From positions 1,116,001 through 1,180,000 of the forward strand of contig NZ_JACDXJ010000001.1 in NCBI RefSeq assembly GCF_013520865.1: a stretch of DNA of 64,000 nt, read 5' to 3'. Each line of letters starts with the position of its first letter. The stretch's first letter is position 1. This stretch comes from Microvirga mediterraneensis. GTDB taxonomy: Bacteria; Pseudomonadota; Alphaproteobacteria; Rhizobiales; Beijerinckiaceae. Below the pieces are notes generated by a model. The model was not told the origin of the DNA. It did no database searches and worked only from the letters and a program-made list of their open reading frames with translations. Both the position numbers and the translations under genes were made by a program. Below are positions 43,453-51,300 of this stretch, piece by piece.

Positions 43453-44892
43453 TCAGCTCCTGTGCCTGGGCGGAGTCGCCGCTTCGAGGTGGATCCGGAC
43501 CAGGTTGCGCAGATCCCCGGCGGTCAGCCCGTCGGCCTCGTTGAGCGGAGCGTCTTCGGGCATCGCGGCGGCGATGCGGGCCGCATTGGTCAGGGCACGC
43601 CGGCCGGGGGTCGAACGCCCTTCCGCAAGCAGCAGCAATCCAAGATGGTAATGGGCCATGGCAAAGCTTTTATCGAGATAGATGCTCTTAAGGAAGCTTT
43701 TCTCGGCATCGTCCGGCCGTCGGAGCCCGTGCAGGATGAGGCCATGGTAAAAATGAAGGGCGGCGCTCAGGGGCTCCATGACCAGGGCCTTTCGGCACAG
43801 AGCGTCGGCCGCGGTGAAATCGCCCGTATTGGCGCTCGCCCTGACCTCGTCCAGCAGGGAGCCAGATGCCGGAGGAGGCTGGGTGACCTGCGCCTGAGGC
43901 CGCAAAGCCGTGGGCGGAGCGGGACGCGGGCGCTCGACCGGCTCGACGTGCTTGGGTGGGGGAAGCAGCGGCACCCAATGCCCCGGGACAGGGCTGGCTC
44001 GTTCGACAGGGTAAGCCTCAGGCGCCGTCCCCGCGCCCGGCCGGTAGGCCACGGTCCCCGGCAGGTTCAGGGTCTGCATCATGGCCGAAAAGGCAGGGTT
44101 GGGCTCCGCATGGCCCAGCAGCATCCAGCCGCTCTCCGTGAGACGGTCGCGCAGGGCCTCGACGATCCGGACCACTTTGTCCGGATGAAAATAGATCAGG
44201 ACGTTGCGGCAGAGAATCAGATCGAAATCGGTGAGCTCGAGGGGGGATGTGCCGTCGAGGAGACTCAGGAGATTGTGCTTCTCGAAACGGACCAGGGAAC
44301 GGAATTCCGGCCTGACCTGCCACTGGCCCTTCCCGGCATCCAGGAAATAGCGCTCCCGTTCCGCGGCCGGCATGGAGCGGAGGGCCCATTTCCCGAACCG
44401 CGCCTGCCTGGCGAGGTTGAGGAAGCTGTCGTTGATGTCCGTGCCGACGATGCCGACGCGCCATGTGCCGAGGCGCTCGCTGAGGATCTCCTTGACGAGG
44501 ATGGCGAGGGAATAGGGCTCCGCTCCGGTCGAGCATCCGGCGCTCCAGATGCGCAGCCGCCGGGTGTCGCCCTTCCTGTCGATGATCTCGGGCAGGATCG
44601 TCTCCCGCAGGGCCGCGAACTGCTCCGCGTAACGGAAGAAGAAGGTCTCGCCGATGGTGATCTCGGCTTCCAGCTTGCCCCATTCGGCCGGGCCCGAGAT
44701 CGCATCGTCCAGGAGATTCAGATATTGCGTCGAATCGGCGAGGCCCGTGGCGCGCAGGCGCTTGCGCACCCGCTCCCAGAGGAGGTCGTCCTTGTCCTGG
44801 TAGTAGAAATGTCCGGTGTGCTCGATTATGCGGCTTTTCAGGTTTGGAAAGCCGGGATCGATCAGCGGGACAGCGATGGCCCGTGTGGCCAT
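43453..44892 (-). CDS. cheR: CheR methyltransferase with C-terminal TPR repeats (WspC-like)
   Basis: A 479-residue protein. Residues about 10-275 are the CheR methyltransferase: an N-terminal helical part (HTGHFYYQDKDDLLWERVRK), the AdoMet site RIWSAGCSTGAEPYSLAILV, GIVGTDINDSFLNLARQARF and DFDLILCRNVLIYF. A Pro-rich linker spans about 300-365. TPR repeats follow (GDFTAADALCRKALVMEPLS, ALHFYHGLILHGLRRPDDAE, AMAHYHLGLLLLAEGRSTPG). The TPR extension is characteristic of WspC and FrzF. It methylates MCP glutamates. The start at 44892 shares one base with the upstream cheW stop. Confidence 0.93.
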   Translation of the reverse strand: MATRAIAVPLIDPGFPNLKSRIIEHTGHFYYQDKDDLLWERVRKRLRATGLADSTQYLNLLDDAISGPAEWGKLEAEITIGETFFFRYAEQFAALRETILPEIIDRKGDTRRLRIWSAGCSTGAEPYSLAILVKEILSERLGTWRVGIVGTDINDSFLNLARQARFGKWALRSMPAAERERYFLDAGKGQWQVRPEFRSLVRFEKHNLLSLLDGTSPLELTDFDLILCRNVLIYFHPDKVVRIVEALRDRLTESGWMLLGHAEPNPAFSAMMQTLNLPGTVAYRPGAGTAPEAYPVERASPVPGHWVPLLPPPKHVEPVERPRPAPPTALRPQAQVTQPPPASGSLLDEVRASANTGDFTAADALCRKALVMEPLSAALHFYHGLILHGLRRPDDAEKSFLKSIYLDKSFAMAHYHLGLLLLAEGRSTPGRRALTNAARIAAAMPEDAPLNEADGLTAGDLRNLVRIHLEAATPPRHRS

Positions 44893-45398
44893 CAGGCCTC
44901 GACCGCCCATTCGCTGAGCCGGTTCTGCGCCTGGCGACCGAGCTCCGCCAGGGCCTGCTGCTCTTCTGCGAGGAGAATGCGTTCGACGGAAAGCAGGTGG
45001 ACGAGCCGCTCGTCCCACGTGACCTCCGCCTCGACACAGCCGTTGAGGGTGCCCTCCTGGCTGACGGGCGACAGCTGCGACGGCGCGATACTTGCGACAT
45101 CGAGAACCCTATCGACGAGAAGCGCCGTCGTTCCAGGCCCGGTGAACCGGTCGACGAGGATCAGATGCCGATAGAGGTTCGCCTCGGCGCCGTCGCCCAT
45201 CTTCTGAAGGCCGAACAGCACGTCGAGCCGAAGCACCGGAACCGCCTGGCCACCCAAGTTGAAGAAACCCGCCACCGGACGAGGCAGGGCCGGGGGACGC
45301 CACAGGTGGGGCAGGGGCAGAAATTCGCGCACGGCGCTTCTATGCAGGGCACAGGCGGTGCCGCACACGTCGAACACTATGATCTGCAAGCTGGCCAT
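44892..45398 (-). CDS. cheW: CheW-like adaptor (first of two)
   Basis: A 168-residue CheW-domain protein (SLQIIVFDVCGTACALHRSA, VREFLPLPHLWRPPALPRPV, AGFFNLGGQAVPVLRLDVLF). The C-terminal QQALAELGRQAQNRLSEW helix is extra. It is the first gene of the chemosensory part and starts 99 bases after the bcsK-like stop on the same strand, with no clear terminator between. An earlier ATG at 45434 would add 12 residues; neither start has a good ribosome site. Two CheW genes flanking cheR copy the Wsp arrangement. Confidence 0.9.
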   Translation of the reverse strand: MASLQIIVFDVCGTACALHRSAVREFLPLPHLWRPPALPRPVAGFFNLGGQAVPVLRLDVLFGLQKMGDGAEANLYRHLILVDRFTGPGTTALLVDRVLDVASIAPSQLSPVSQEGTLNGCVEAEVTWDERLVHLLSVERILLAEEQQALAELGRQAQNRLSEWAVEA

Positions 45399-45497
45399 GG
45401 ATTCGGATCGAGGGAGAAAACCGGGTTTGGGCATAAGCCCATTCGGCCATTAGATAGGGGCGGGACAGGCTCTGGCAACAGGCCTGAGTACCGCTCG

Positions 45498-47630
45498 CTA
45501 ATACCGCATCTGGCCGGTGACTTCCGCGATGGCGTTCAACCCGGCGGCGGCTTCGTCCGAATATCCCGTCTGCTGCACGGCACGGAAAACCTTCGCGGCA
45601 TCGTCGTAGCGGCCGAGCTTGAGATAGGACCAGCCGCGAATGAGCAGAAGGTCGTTCTGCTCCGGGACGATACGGGCCCGCTCGGTCAGGGCGAGAAGGG
45701 TTTCCACGTAGCGCCCGTCCCGATAGGCCGCCAGCGCCCGCTGCGTCAGGATCGAGGCGCCGAGCTCCACCCGGCGCTCTCGGGTCTGCGGCGCCTCGGC
45801 GGCCGCGATGGCCGCCTCGGAGGTCAGGTTCTTGCGCAGATAGGCGAGAGACTTGCCGTAAGCCGCTTCCTCGCGGGTACGGCTGCTGCCGGAGGCGATG
45901 GCCTGATCGAAAGCCGCCACGGCTTCCATGGGGCGGTTGATCTCCATGAGACACCAGCCCCGGGTGAGGGCGCTGTCGCCGGCCAGACCGGCCGGATTGC
46001 GCGTCATGGCGCAGCTGCGCCCCAGGGTGGACCGGGCCTGATTCTGTCTGCGCCGCACATTGGCTTCCGTCCGGGTGAACGTCTGCTCGGTCTCGACCCG
46101 CTCTACCGTGACCCGAGGGGCAACCGGGCGAGGCTGCACCGGCGGGGGAGCGCTCTCGACGGGCTGAGCCATGGGGATCTGTGCGACAATGGCCGGCGTA
46201 GCGGCAGGCTGCCGCCTAGCGGCCGGGTTCGTGCCATCCGCCAGTTCGGCGATGCGTTGCGAGCGGCCGCGCCACTGCGCGACCACGGCGTTGAAGCCTG
46301 CCCGGTCGTTCAGGCGCTGGGTCGTCAGGGCCAACCCATAGGCGGAGGCCTCGTCGTCGGCCTTCCAGGTGAGGGCCGTGCGGAACCAGTCGCGCGCCGT
46401 GCGGATCTGCTCTGTGTTGTAGGAATACCAGCCGAGCGCCTGGGCCGCGTCCGAGAAGCGCTGCGCGGTGACGACCGGGACGATCCGGGCAAGTACCTGC
46501 GGTTCGAGGCGCGGCGGCGGATCCTGGCTGAGGAGCGCGGTCGTCACGTCGAGATAGATCTTCATGTTCTCGGGTGCGCGCTCACGCCATTCATAGGCAA
46601 AAGCTTCGGCGTCCGTGAGGCGCTCGAGGGCGCGCAGCGCCATGGCATAGCCTTCCGCCGCCTTCGGCCCGCCGTCGCGGTCCAGGGCGGTCTTGAACAA
46701 TTCGAGCGCTCGCGCCGGGTTTCCGTGGTGATAGTTGTACCATCCGAGGATCAGCACGGGGCCGGCTTCGTTCGTGTTCTGGATCATCCGCTCGACCACG
46801 GCGAGATCCTCGGCCGAGGCCGTGAGCTTGCTGTCGAGGGAGGCGCGCTCGACACGGCGACGGGCCAGTTCGTCCCGGATGGACGTGAAATCGTCCGGGC
46901 TCTCGCCGGTCTTGCGCTCGAATTGGAGCAGGGCGGTCACCTGCGGCTCGGGCAGCAGGGTCAGAGCCTTTTGAAGAGTCGCCAGACGTTCGCCCGGGTT
47001 GGCGCAATTCTGCAGGAGATAGGTGTAAACGTCCCGCGTCCGGTTCGGCTGGTCCGTCCGGGCGAAAGCTTCCGCTACCCGCCACATCACGTCCACGTTC
47101 GTGCAGGTCAGGAGGCCCGGCGTTTCCGTCGCCACCTGCAAGACTGTCCGCCATTGGCCCGTATCGGACGCATTGGTCAGGCGGCGGCGCGCCTCGACCA
47201 TGTCGAGGGCCGTGACGAGCTCCTCCGGCGGTTTCCAGTTCGGGTCGGAGGTCTGGCGCTCGGTGATGGCGGCGCGGACCTCGGCGATCCGGTCTTCGCG
47301 ATAGAGGTTCCACAGGCGCTCGATGAGCGGGTCGGGCATTGCGGCTCCGGCGGCGCCGGAGAGCTGCGAGAGGTCGCTCGGCGGCGTCCAGTTGGGATAA
47401 AGCGCGCGCAATCGCGCGATTTCCGCATTCACGCGGCGAGTATCGCCTTGGGACGCGAAATAGCGCAGAGCGGATTCGTCGACCTGAGGCTGGGATCCGT
47501 TCGCAGGTGGCGTCGGGGCCGGCGGCGATCCGGCGGGCGGCTGATTATTGCCGGTGCCTGTTTGCTGCGCGATGGCTGCGAAGCCCAGGATTGCGACCGC
47601 AATCGTTATGGCACTGCCGACGAGACGCAT
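45498..47630 (-). CDS. bcsK: cellulose operon TPR protein, BcsK-like
   Basis: A 710-residue protein with a signal peptide (MRLVGSAITIAVAILGFAAI, cleavage near residue 21) and a Pro/Gly/Gln-rich linker to about 50. The rest is helical TPR-like repeats, for example GPVLILGWYNYHHGNPARAL, then NDLLLIRGWSYLKLGRYDDA with AAKVFRAVQQTGYSDEA. The roughly 350-residue outer-membrane barrel of BcsC is missing; the protein stops after the repeats. That fits the BcsK proteins that replace BcsC in type III cellulose operons of Rhizobiales. It overlaps bcsZ by 25 bases. The periplasmic scaffold role is inferred. Confidence 0.8.
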   Translation of the reverse strand: MRLVGSAITIAVAILGFAAIAQQTGTGNNQPPAGSPPAPTPPANGSQPQVDESALRYFASQGDTRRVNAEIARLRALYPNWTPPSDLSQLSGAAGAAMPDPLIERLWNLYREDRIAEVRAAITERQTSDPNWKPPEELVTALDMVEARRRLTNASDTGQWRTVLQVATETPGLLTCTNVDVMWRVAEAFARTDQPNRTRDVYTYLLQNCANPGERLATLQKALTLLPEPQVTALLQFERKTGESPDDFTSIRDELARRRVERASLDSKLTASAEDLAVVERMIQNTNEAGPVLILGWYNYHHGNPARALELFKTALDRDGGPKAAEGYAMALRALERLTDAEAFAYEWRERAPENMKIYLDVTTALLSQDPPPRLEPQVLARIVPVVTAQRFSDAAQALGWYSYNTEQIRTARDWFRTALTWKADDEASAYGLALTTQRLNDRAGFNAVVAQWRGRSQRIAELADGTNPAARRQPAATPAIVAQIPMAQPVESAPPPVQPRPVAPRVTVERVETEQTFTRTEANVRRRQNQARSTLGRSCAMTRNPAGLAGDSALTRGWCLMEINRPMEAVAAFDQAIASGSSRTREEAAYGKSLAYLRKNLTSEAAIAAAEAPQTRERRVELGASILTQRALAAYRDGRYVETLLALTERARIVPEQNDLLLIRGWSYLKLGRYDDAAKVFRAVQQTGYSDEAAAGLNAIAEVTGQMRY

Positions 47631-48718
47631 TGCGGATATTTTTCACCAAGCAGGGATTTCGCCAAAAGATACAGGGTCGACGGATAATAGAGGGTCGGCT
47701 CGAAGGTTTTCAAAGCCTCGGGAACAGGCGTTCCGTCGAGAGCGCAGGCCAAGGCCGCGGGCAGGATGGCGTAGCCCTGGTCGGTCAGTCGCTCCCGGAT
47801 CTGTCCGGTCACCACATTGACCACGGCAACTCCCTCGTTATCCGCAGACCAGCGCTGCCTGAGAGCCCTCAGCCACTCCATATCAGTCATTCCTGCTCTC
47901 AACAGGTAAAGCGGTATCCTTAACGAGTTGTAACCAAACTCGGGAGGAAAGCCATCCGCCGGTTGCGGCTGGAGCCCGTTGTGCAGCGAGATCCAATCGG
48001 CCGGGAGCCTGACGCGGCCTGAGATCGTCTGCTGCAGCAGCATCACGCCGTCCCGCCAGACCCGGTTCCATTCATATTCGGGCGCCAGGGCGGCCATCAC
48101 CGGAAAGGCTTCGAAGACCCAGTAGGAAAGGTTGACGACGGGACCGTCGGGGCGGTCGGACGCGCCGAAGCCGTGAGCGCCGGGCAGGAGGGTCAAGGAT
48201 TGCCCGTTGCGGGCGAACGTGGTCTTGCCGATGGCCCTCGCGAGTTTCTGCGCGGCCGTCGTGTAGCGGGGCTCCTGCCAAGCCGCGCCGGCCTTGGCCA
48301 GGGCGTAGGCGATGAGCAGGTCGCCGTCGGTGGCGTTGTTGCGATCCGTCACCCGCGGCTTCGCGGCCGGATCCCATTTCCAGGCAGCCAGACCATCGTC
48401 CCGGATGAGAAGCTCGGTAAAGGTGAAGTTCCAGATCTGCTCGAACGAGCTCCTGTCGGCGGCCGCCAGGGCAAGCAGCAGCCCGTATCCCTGACCCTCG
48501 CTGTGGCTGATATTGCCGTTGGCCGTATCGACCACGCGCCCATTGTCCTCCACGAAGCGCGAGCGATAGGCCTCCCAATCGGCCGGGGAGACGGTTCCCA
48601 CCACATTCAAGGGCTGAACGGACAAGGTCTGGGAGGATGCCATCGGCGCCATGAGAAGGAACAAGGCGGCACAGAGCCTGGGCAGAAGCGGGTTGGGCCG
48701 GCGCATTCTCACTCTCAT
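47606..48718 (-). CDS. bcsZ: cellulose operon endoglucanase, GH8
   Basis: A 370-residue secreted glycoside hydrolase family 8 enzyme with signal peptide (RLCAALFLLMAPMASSQ, cleavage near residue 30). The acid catalyst is Glu74 in ISHSEGQGYGLLLALAA. DNNATDGDLLIAYAL-type sequence (RNNATDGDLLIAYALAKAG) follows, with ASDRPDGPVVNLSYWVF further on. BcsZ trims nascent beta-1,4-glucan in the periplasm. The start at 48718 overlaps the bcsB stop (ATGA), and a second ATG lies four codons in. It lies between bcsB and the bcsK-like gene, the usual position. Confidence 0.9.
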   Translation of the reverse strand: MRVRMRRPNPLLPRLCAALFLLMAPMASSQTLSVQPLNVVGTVSPADWEAYRSRFVEDNGRVVDTANGNISHSEGQGYGLLLALAAADRSSFEQIWNFTFTELLIRDDGLAAWKWDPAAKPRVTDRNNATDGDLLIAYALAKAGAAWQEPRYTTAAQKLARAIGKTTFARNGQSLTLLPGAHGFGASDRPDGPVVNLSYWVFEAFPVMAALAPEYEWNRVWRDGVMLLQQTISGRVRLPADWISLHNGLQPQPADGFPPEFGYNSLRIPLYLLRAGMTDMEWLRALRQRWSADNEGVAVVNVVTGQIRERLTDQGYAILPAALACALDGTPVPEALKTFEPTLYYPSTLYLLAKSLLGEKYPQCVSSAVP

Positions 48719-51291
48719 GAGCGGCGTCCCAGGCGGTTCAGGAGCAGCGAGGTCGCGATGCCCAGGAAGGTACAGCATGCCAACATGAGAAGCGCGTAGG
48801 GAAGAATGTTGGCGGACATCCAGTTCGCCGCGACCAGGCGCAGGTTCGTCAGCGACGGGGGCTGCGTCTGCACGAAGCGGTATTCCTTGATGGGCTCGAC
48901 CTGCAGCTTCATCTCGCTGGGGTCGAGCGCGACGGCGCGGCCGGCAATCTGGGACCAGATCATCGGGTTCGCCAACCGGGCTGTCTCGGCGGCAAGGGCC
49001 TTGTCCGTACGGGCCGTCACGAGAGTCCAGACGCCGGACGATTCGGTGCGGCTCTGCGCCACGAGCAGGGATGCCCGCTGCGGCGGCTCATAGGGCGCAT
49101 CGGCGCGCTCGTTCAGAGACAGGGATTTGAGGGAGAGGCTGAACGTCTTCTCCATCCAGTCCTGCACGGTGCCGATCGTCTGCTGAAGAACGCCGCGACG
49201 CTGGAACGTCTCCGACCAGCGCTTGCGGACCTCGTCCGTCGAGGCGGCCGCCATGCGGTCCGGTGAGCCCTGGGGAGCAGGGAGGCTGAAATCCGTGTTG
49301 GCCGTCTGCGGCCCGGCCCGGTCGCCCGCGGTCGGCGTCGACGGCCAGATCATGCGCAGATGCTCCGACACCTTCACCCGGTTGAGGAGGCCGGCGGGAA
49401 TCTGATCGACGGCGCCGATGAAGAGCACCGATTCGTCGTCCGCCGAGGCCGCGTTGGCAAATTGCGCGCGCACCGGCGCGCCGGCGCTGCGCGCCATGCG
49501 TGCGAGCAGGGTTCCGGCTGCGGAATAGTTCAAGGAATCGGGCCGGGCCAGAACCACGGTCGTCGGAAGATCCTCGTCGGGGAAGCGCCCCGAACTCAGG
49601 ACCGCGAGATCCGGCAGGCGCCCGATGCGCCCATAGGTGGGAAATTCGATCGTGGTGGTGTCGAACAGGACGAAGCGGTTCGTCTCGGACAGGGTCTCGC
49701 CCGGGGTGCAGCGCTCATCGGCATCCGTCAGCAGCGCGGCCTCGATGGTGATGTGGTTGAGCCCGGATCTGAAATTCTTGAGCGGTACGCGGACATTGTA
49801 GCGCTTGACGATGTCTCCCTGGGACGTGATCGTCATCTGCGTGCTGATCATGCCGTTGACGAACACGTTCACATGGCTGCCCGGCCGCACAGCCGACGTG
49901 TACGCCGCATCGAGATGCAGGATGGTCTCGCCGTATTCGGTGGCGTAGAAATCCGGCGGCAGGTTGATGGAAAAGCCCACCTTCAGCCGCCGCCCGGAGA
50001 ATTCCTGCGTCGGGACGCCGAGATCGGCAAAGCGGAAGCTCTGGGCGCCGAAGGCCGTCGGGACTTCCGGCCACTGCCATGAGGCGGTGTCGATCATGCC
50101 GCGCTCGGCCTGGGAGGCGCCCAGGCTGCGGGTTCCGACGATGCCGATGGCGGTATCGAGGTCCTGCCAGGACGGCCCGGAAACCACCAGGGTGGAGCCC
50201 AGGGAGCCCGGTTCCTGCATCATCATGGTCAGCGGCTGGATCGAGGCGGCGTCCGGCACACCCGTGATCAGGCCGCGCAATTCGCTGGCCAGGCCCATGG
50301 CCACCTTGATCGTGCCGACCGGGGAGGGACCCGGATCGGACTCCACCACCTGGATCACCGGATGGGCATAGCGTCCGCGCAGGGCGACGAGCTGCACGAG
50401 ACGCAGCAGGCGGTCGCGGATTTCGGGGCGGTAGATCTTGGGGGCGACCACGCGGATCGTCGTCACGCCTTCATTGTCGACGCCGACGGCGGGCAGATCG
50501 TCCAGACCGCGCAGCGTCTTGGTGGCGCCTTCGGCGAAAACGAGCTTTGTGGAGGCCGAGTCCACATCGGTCCAAAGCTCGTATGTGGCGTCGACCGTGC
50601 AGTCCGTCCGGTGGCGCTGGAAGGCTTCCATGCGGACGATGTTCTGCCCCGCCCGCAGGAGGCCGGGACGGATCGAGGCCGTCAGGCGCTTGATGTCCGT
50701 GGACGAAGAGATCGGCGTATCGACGACGGATTCACCGTTGATCGCGATCCGCAGTCGCGAGCCTTCGGGCATCACCACGACCGCATTCTTGTAGCCGAGC
50801 GCGATGCTGGCGCCGCTCGATGCCTCGTCCTGTGTGAGGTGGACGGTCCAGGACCGGGCATCGGTTTCGCCTTCGAGGCGGAGCGTCTCGAAAGGAAGGA
50901 TGGGGCGTTCGATCCGCGCCGTGCGGCGGGCCGCAGGGGCTCCCGCGGCAGGGGCGGCCGATCTGGCGGGGGCCGGAGCGCCGGCCTGAGCCGGAGGAGC
51001 CGGGCGCTGGGGCGTGGCGTTGAAAGGCGTCGTCCCGCCGGACGGGGGAGCGGCCGGCGGTGCCGTGGATGGGCTGGACGGCGCCGCGCCTTGCTGGCGC
51101 ATCTCGAAGGGAGCCGCAGCCGGAGCCTGCTGCACCGGAGCCTGCTGCGCCGGTTGCTGCTGCGGAGCTGGCTGGGCTGCCGGCGGCGTGCTCGGTGCAG
51201 CGGGCGACATGCTGAAGGGCGTCTGCGCGACGGCGCCCTGCGCGCCCAGCGCCTGGATGGCCAGCAGAGAGGAGATCAGGACCCGACGCAC
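48715..51291 (-). CDS. bcsB: cellulose synthase periplasmic subunit BcsB
   Basis: An 858-residue protein with a signal peptide (MRRVLISSLLAIQALGAQGA, cleavage near residue 22). Residues 25-125 form a Pro/Ala/Gln-rich linker repeating PF[SNE]M/A-type motifs. The conserved BcsB body follows (carbohydrate-binding and flavodoxin-like domains; for example DADERCTPGETLSETNRFVL and LPDLAVLSSGRFPDEDLPTT). A C-terminal anchor helix (ILPYALLMLACCTFLGIATS) contacts BcsA. It guides the glucan across the periplasm. It starts 10 bases after bcsA and overlaps bcsZ. Confidence 0.92.
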   Translation of the reverse strand: MRRVLISSLLAIQALGAQGAVAQTPFSMSPAAPSTPPAAQPAPQQQPAQQAPVQQAPAAAPFEMRQQGAAPSSPSTAPPAAPPSGGTTPFNATPQRPAPPAQAGAPAPARSAAPAAGAPAARRTARIERPILPFETLRLEGETDARSWTVHLTQDEASSGASIALGYKNAVVVMPEGSRLRIAINGESVVDTPISSSTDIKRLTASIRPGLLRAGQNIVRMEAFQRHRTDCTVDATYELWTDVDSASTKLVFAEGATKTLRGLDDLPAVGVDNEGVTTIRVVAPKIYRPEIRDRLLRLVQLVALRGRYAHPVIQVVESDPGPSPVGTIKVAMGLASELRGLITGVPDAASIQPLTMMMQEPGSLGSTLVVSGPSWQDLDTAIGIVGTRSLGASQAERGMIDTASWQWPEVPTAFGAQSFRFADLGVPTQEFSGRRLKVGFSINLPPDFYATEYGETILHLDAAYTSAVRPGSHVNVFVNGMISTQMTITSQGDIVKRYNVRVPLKNFRSGLNHITIEAALLTDADERCTPGETLSETNRFVLFDTTTIEFPTYGRIGRLPDLAVLSSGRFPDEDLPTTVVLARPDSLNYSAAGTLLARMARSAGAPVRAQFANAASADDESVLFIGAVDQIPAGLLNRVKVSEHLRMIWPSTPTAGDRAGPQTANTDFSLPAPQGSPDRMAAASTDEVRKRWSETFQRRGVLQQTIGTVQDWMEKTFSLSLKSLSLNERADAPYEPPQRASLLVAQSRTESSGVWTLVTARTDKALAAETARLANPMIWSQIAGRAVALDPSEMKLQVEPIKEYRFVQTQPPSLTNLRLVAANWMSANILPYALLMLACCTFLGIATSLLLNRLGRRS

Positions 51292-51300
51292 GATAGACCT

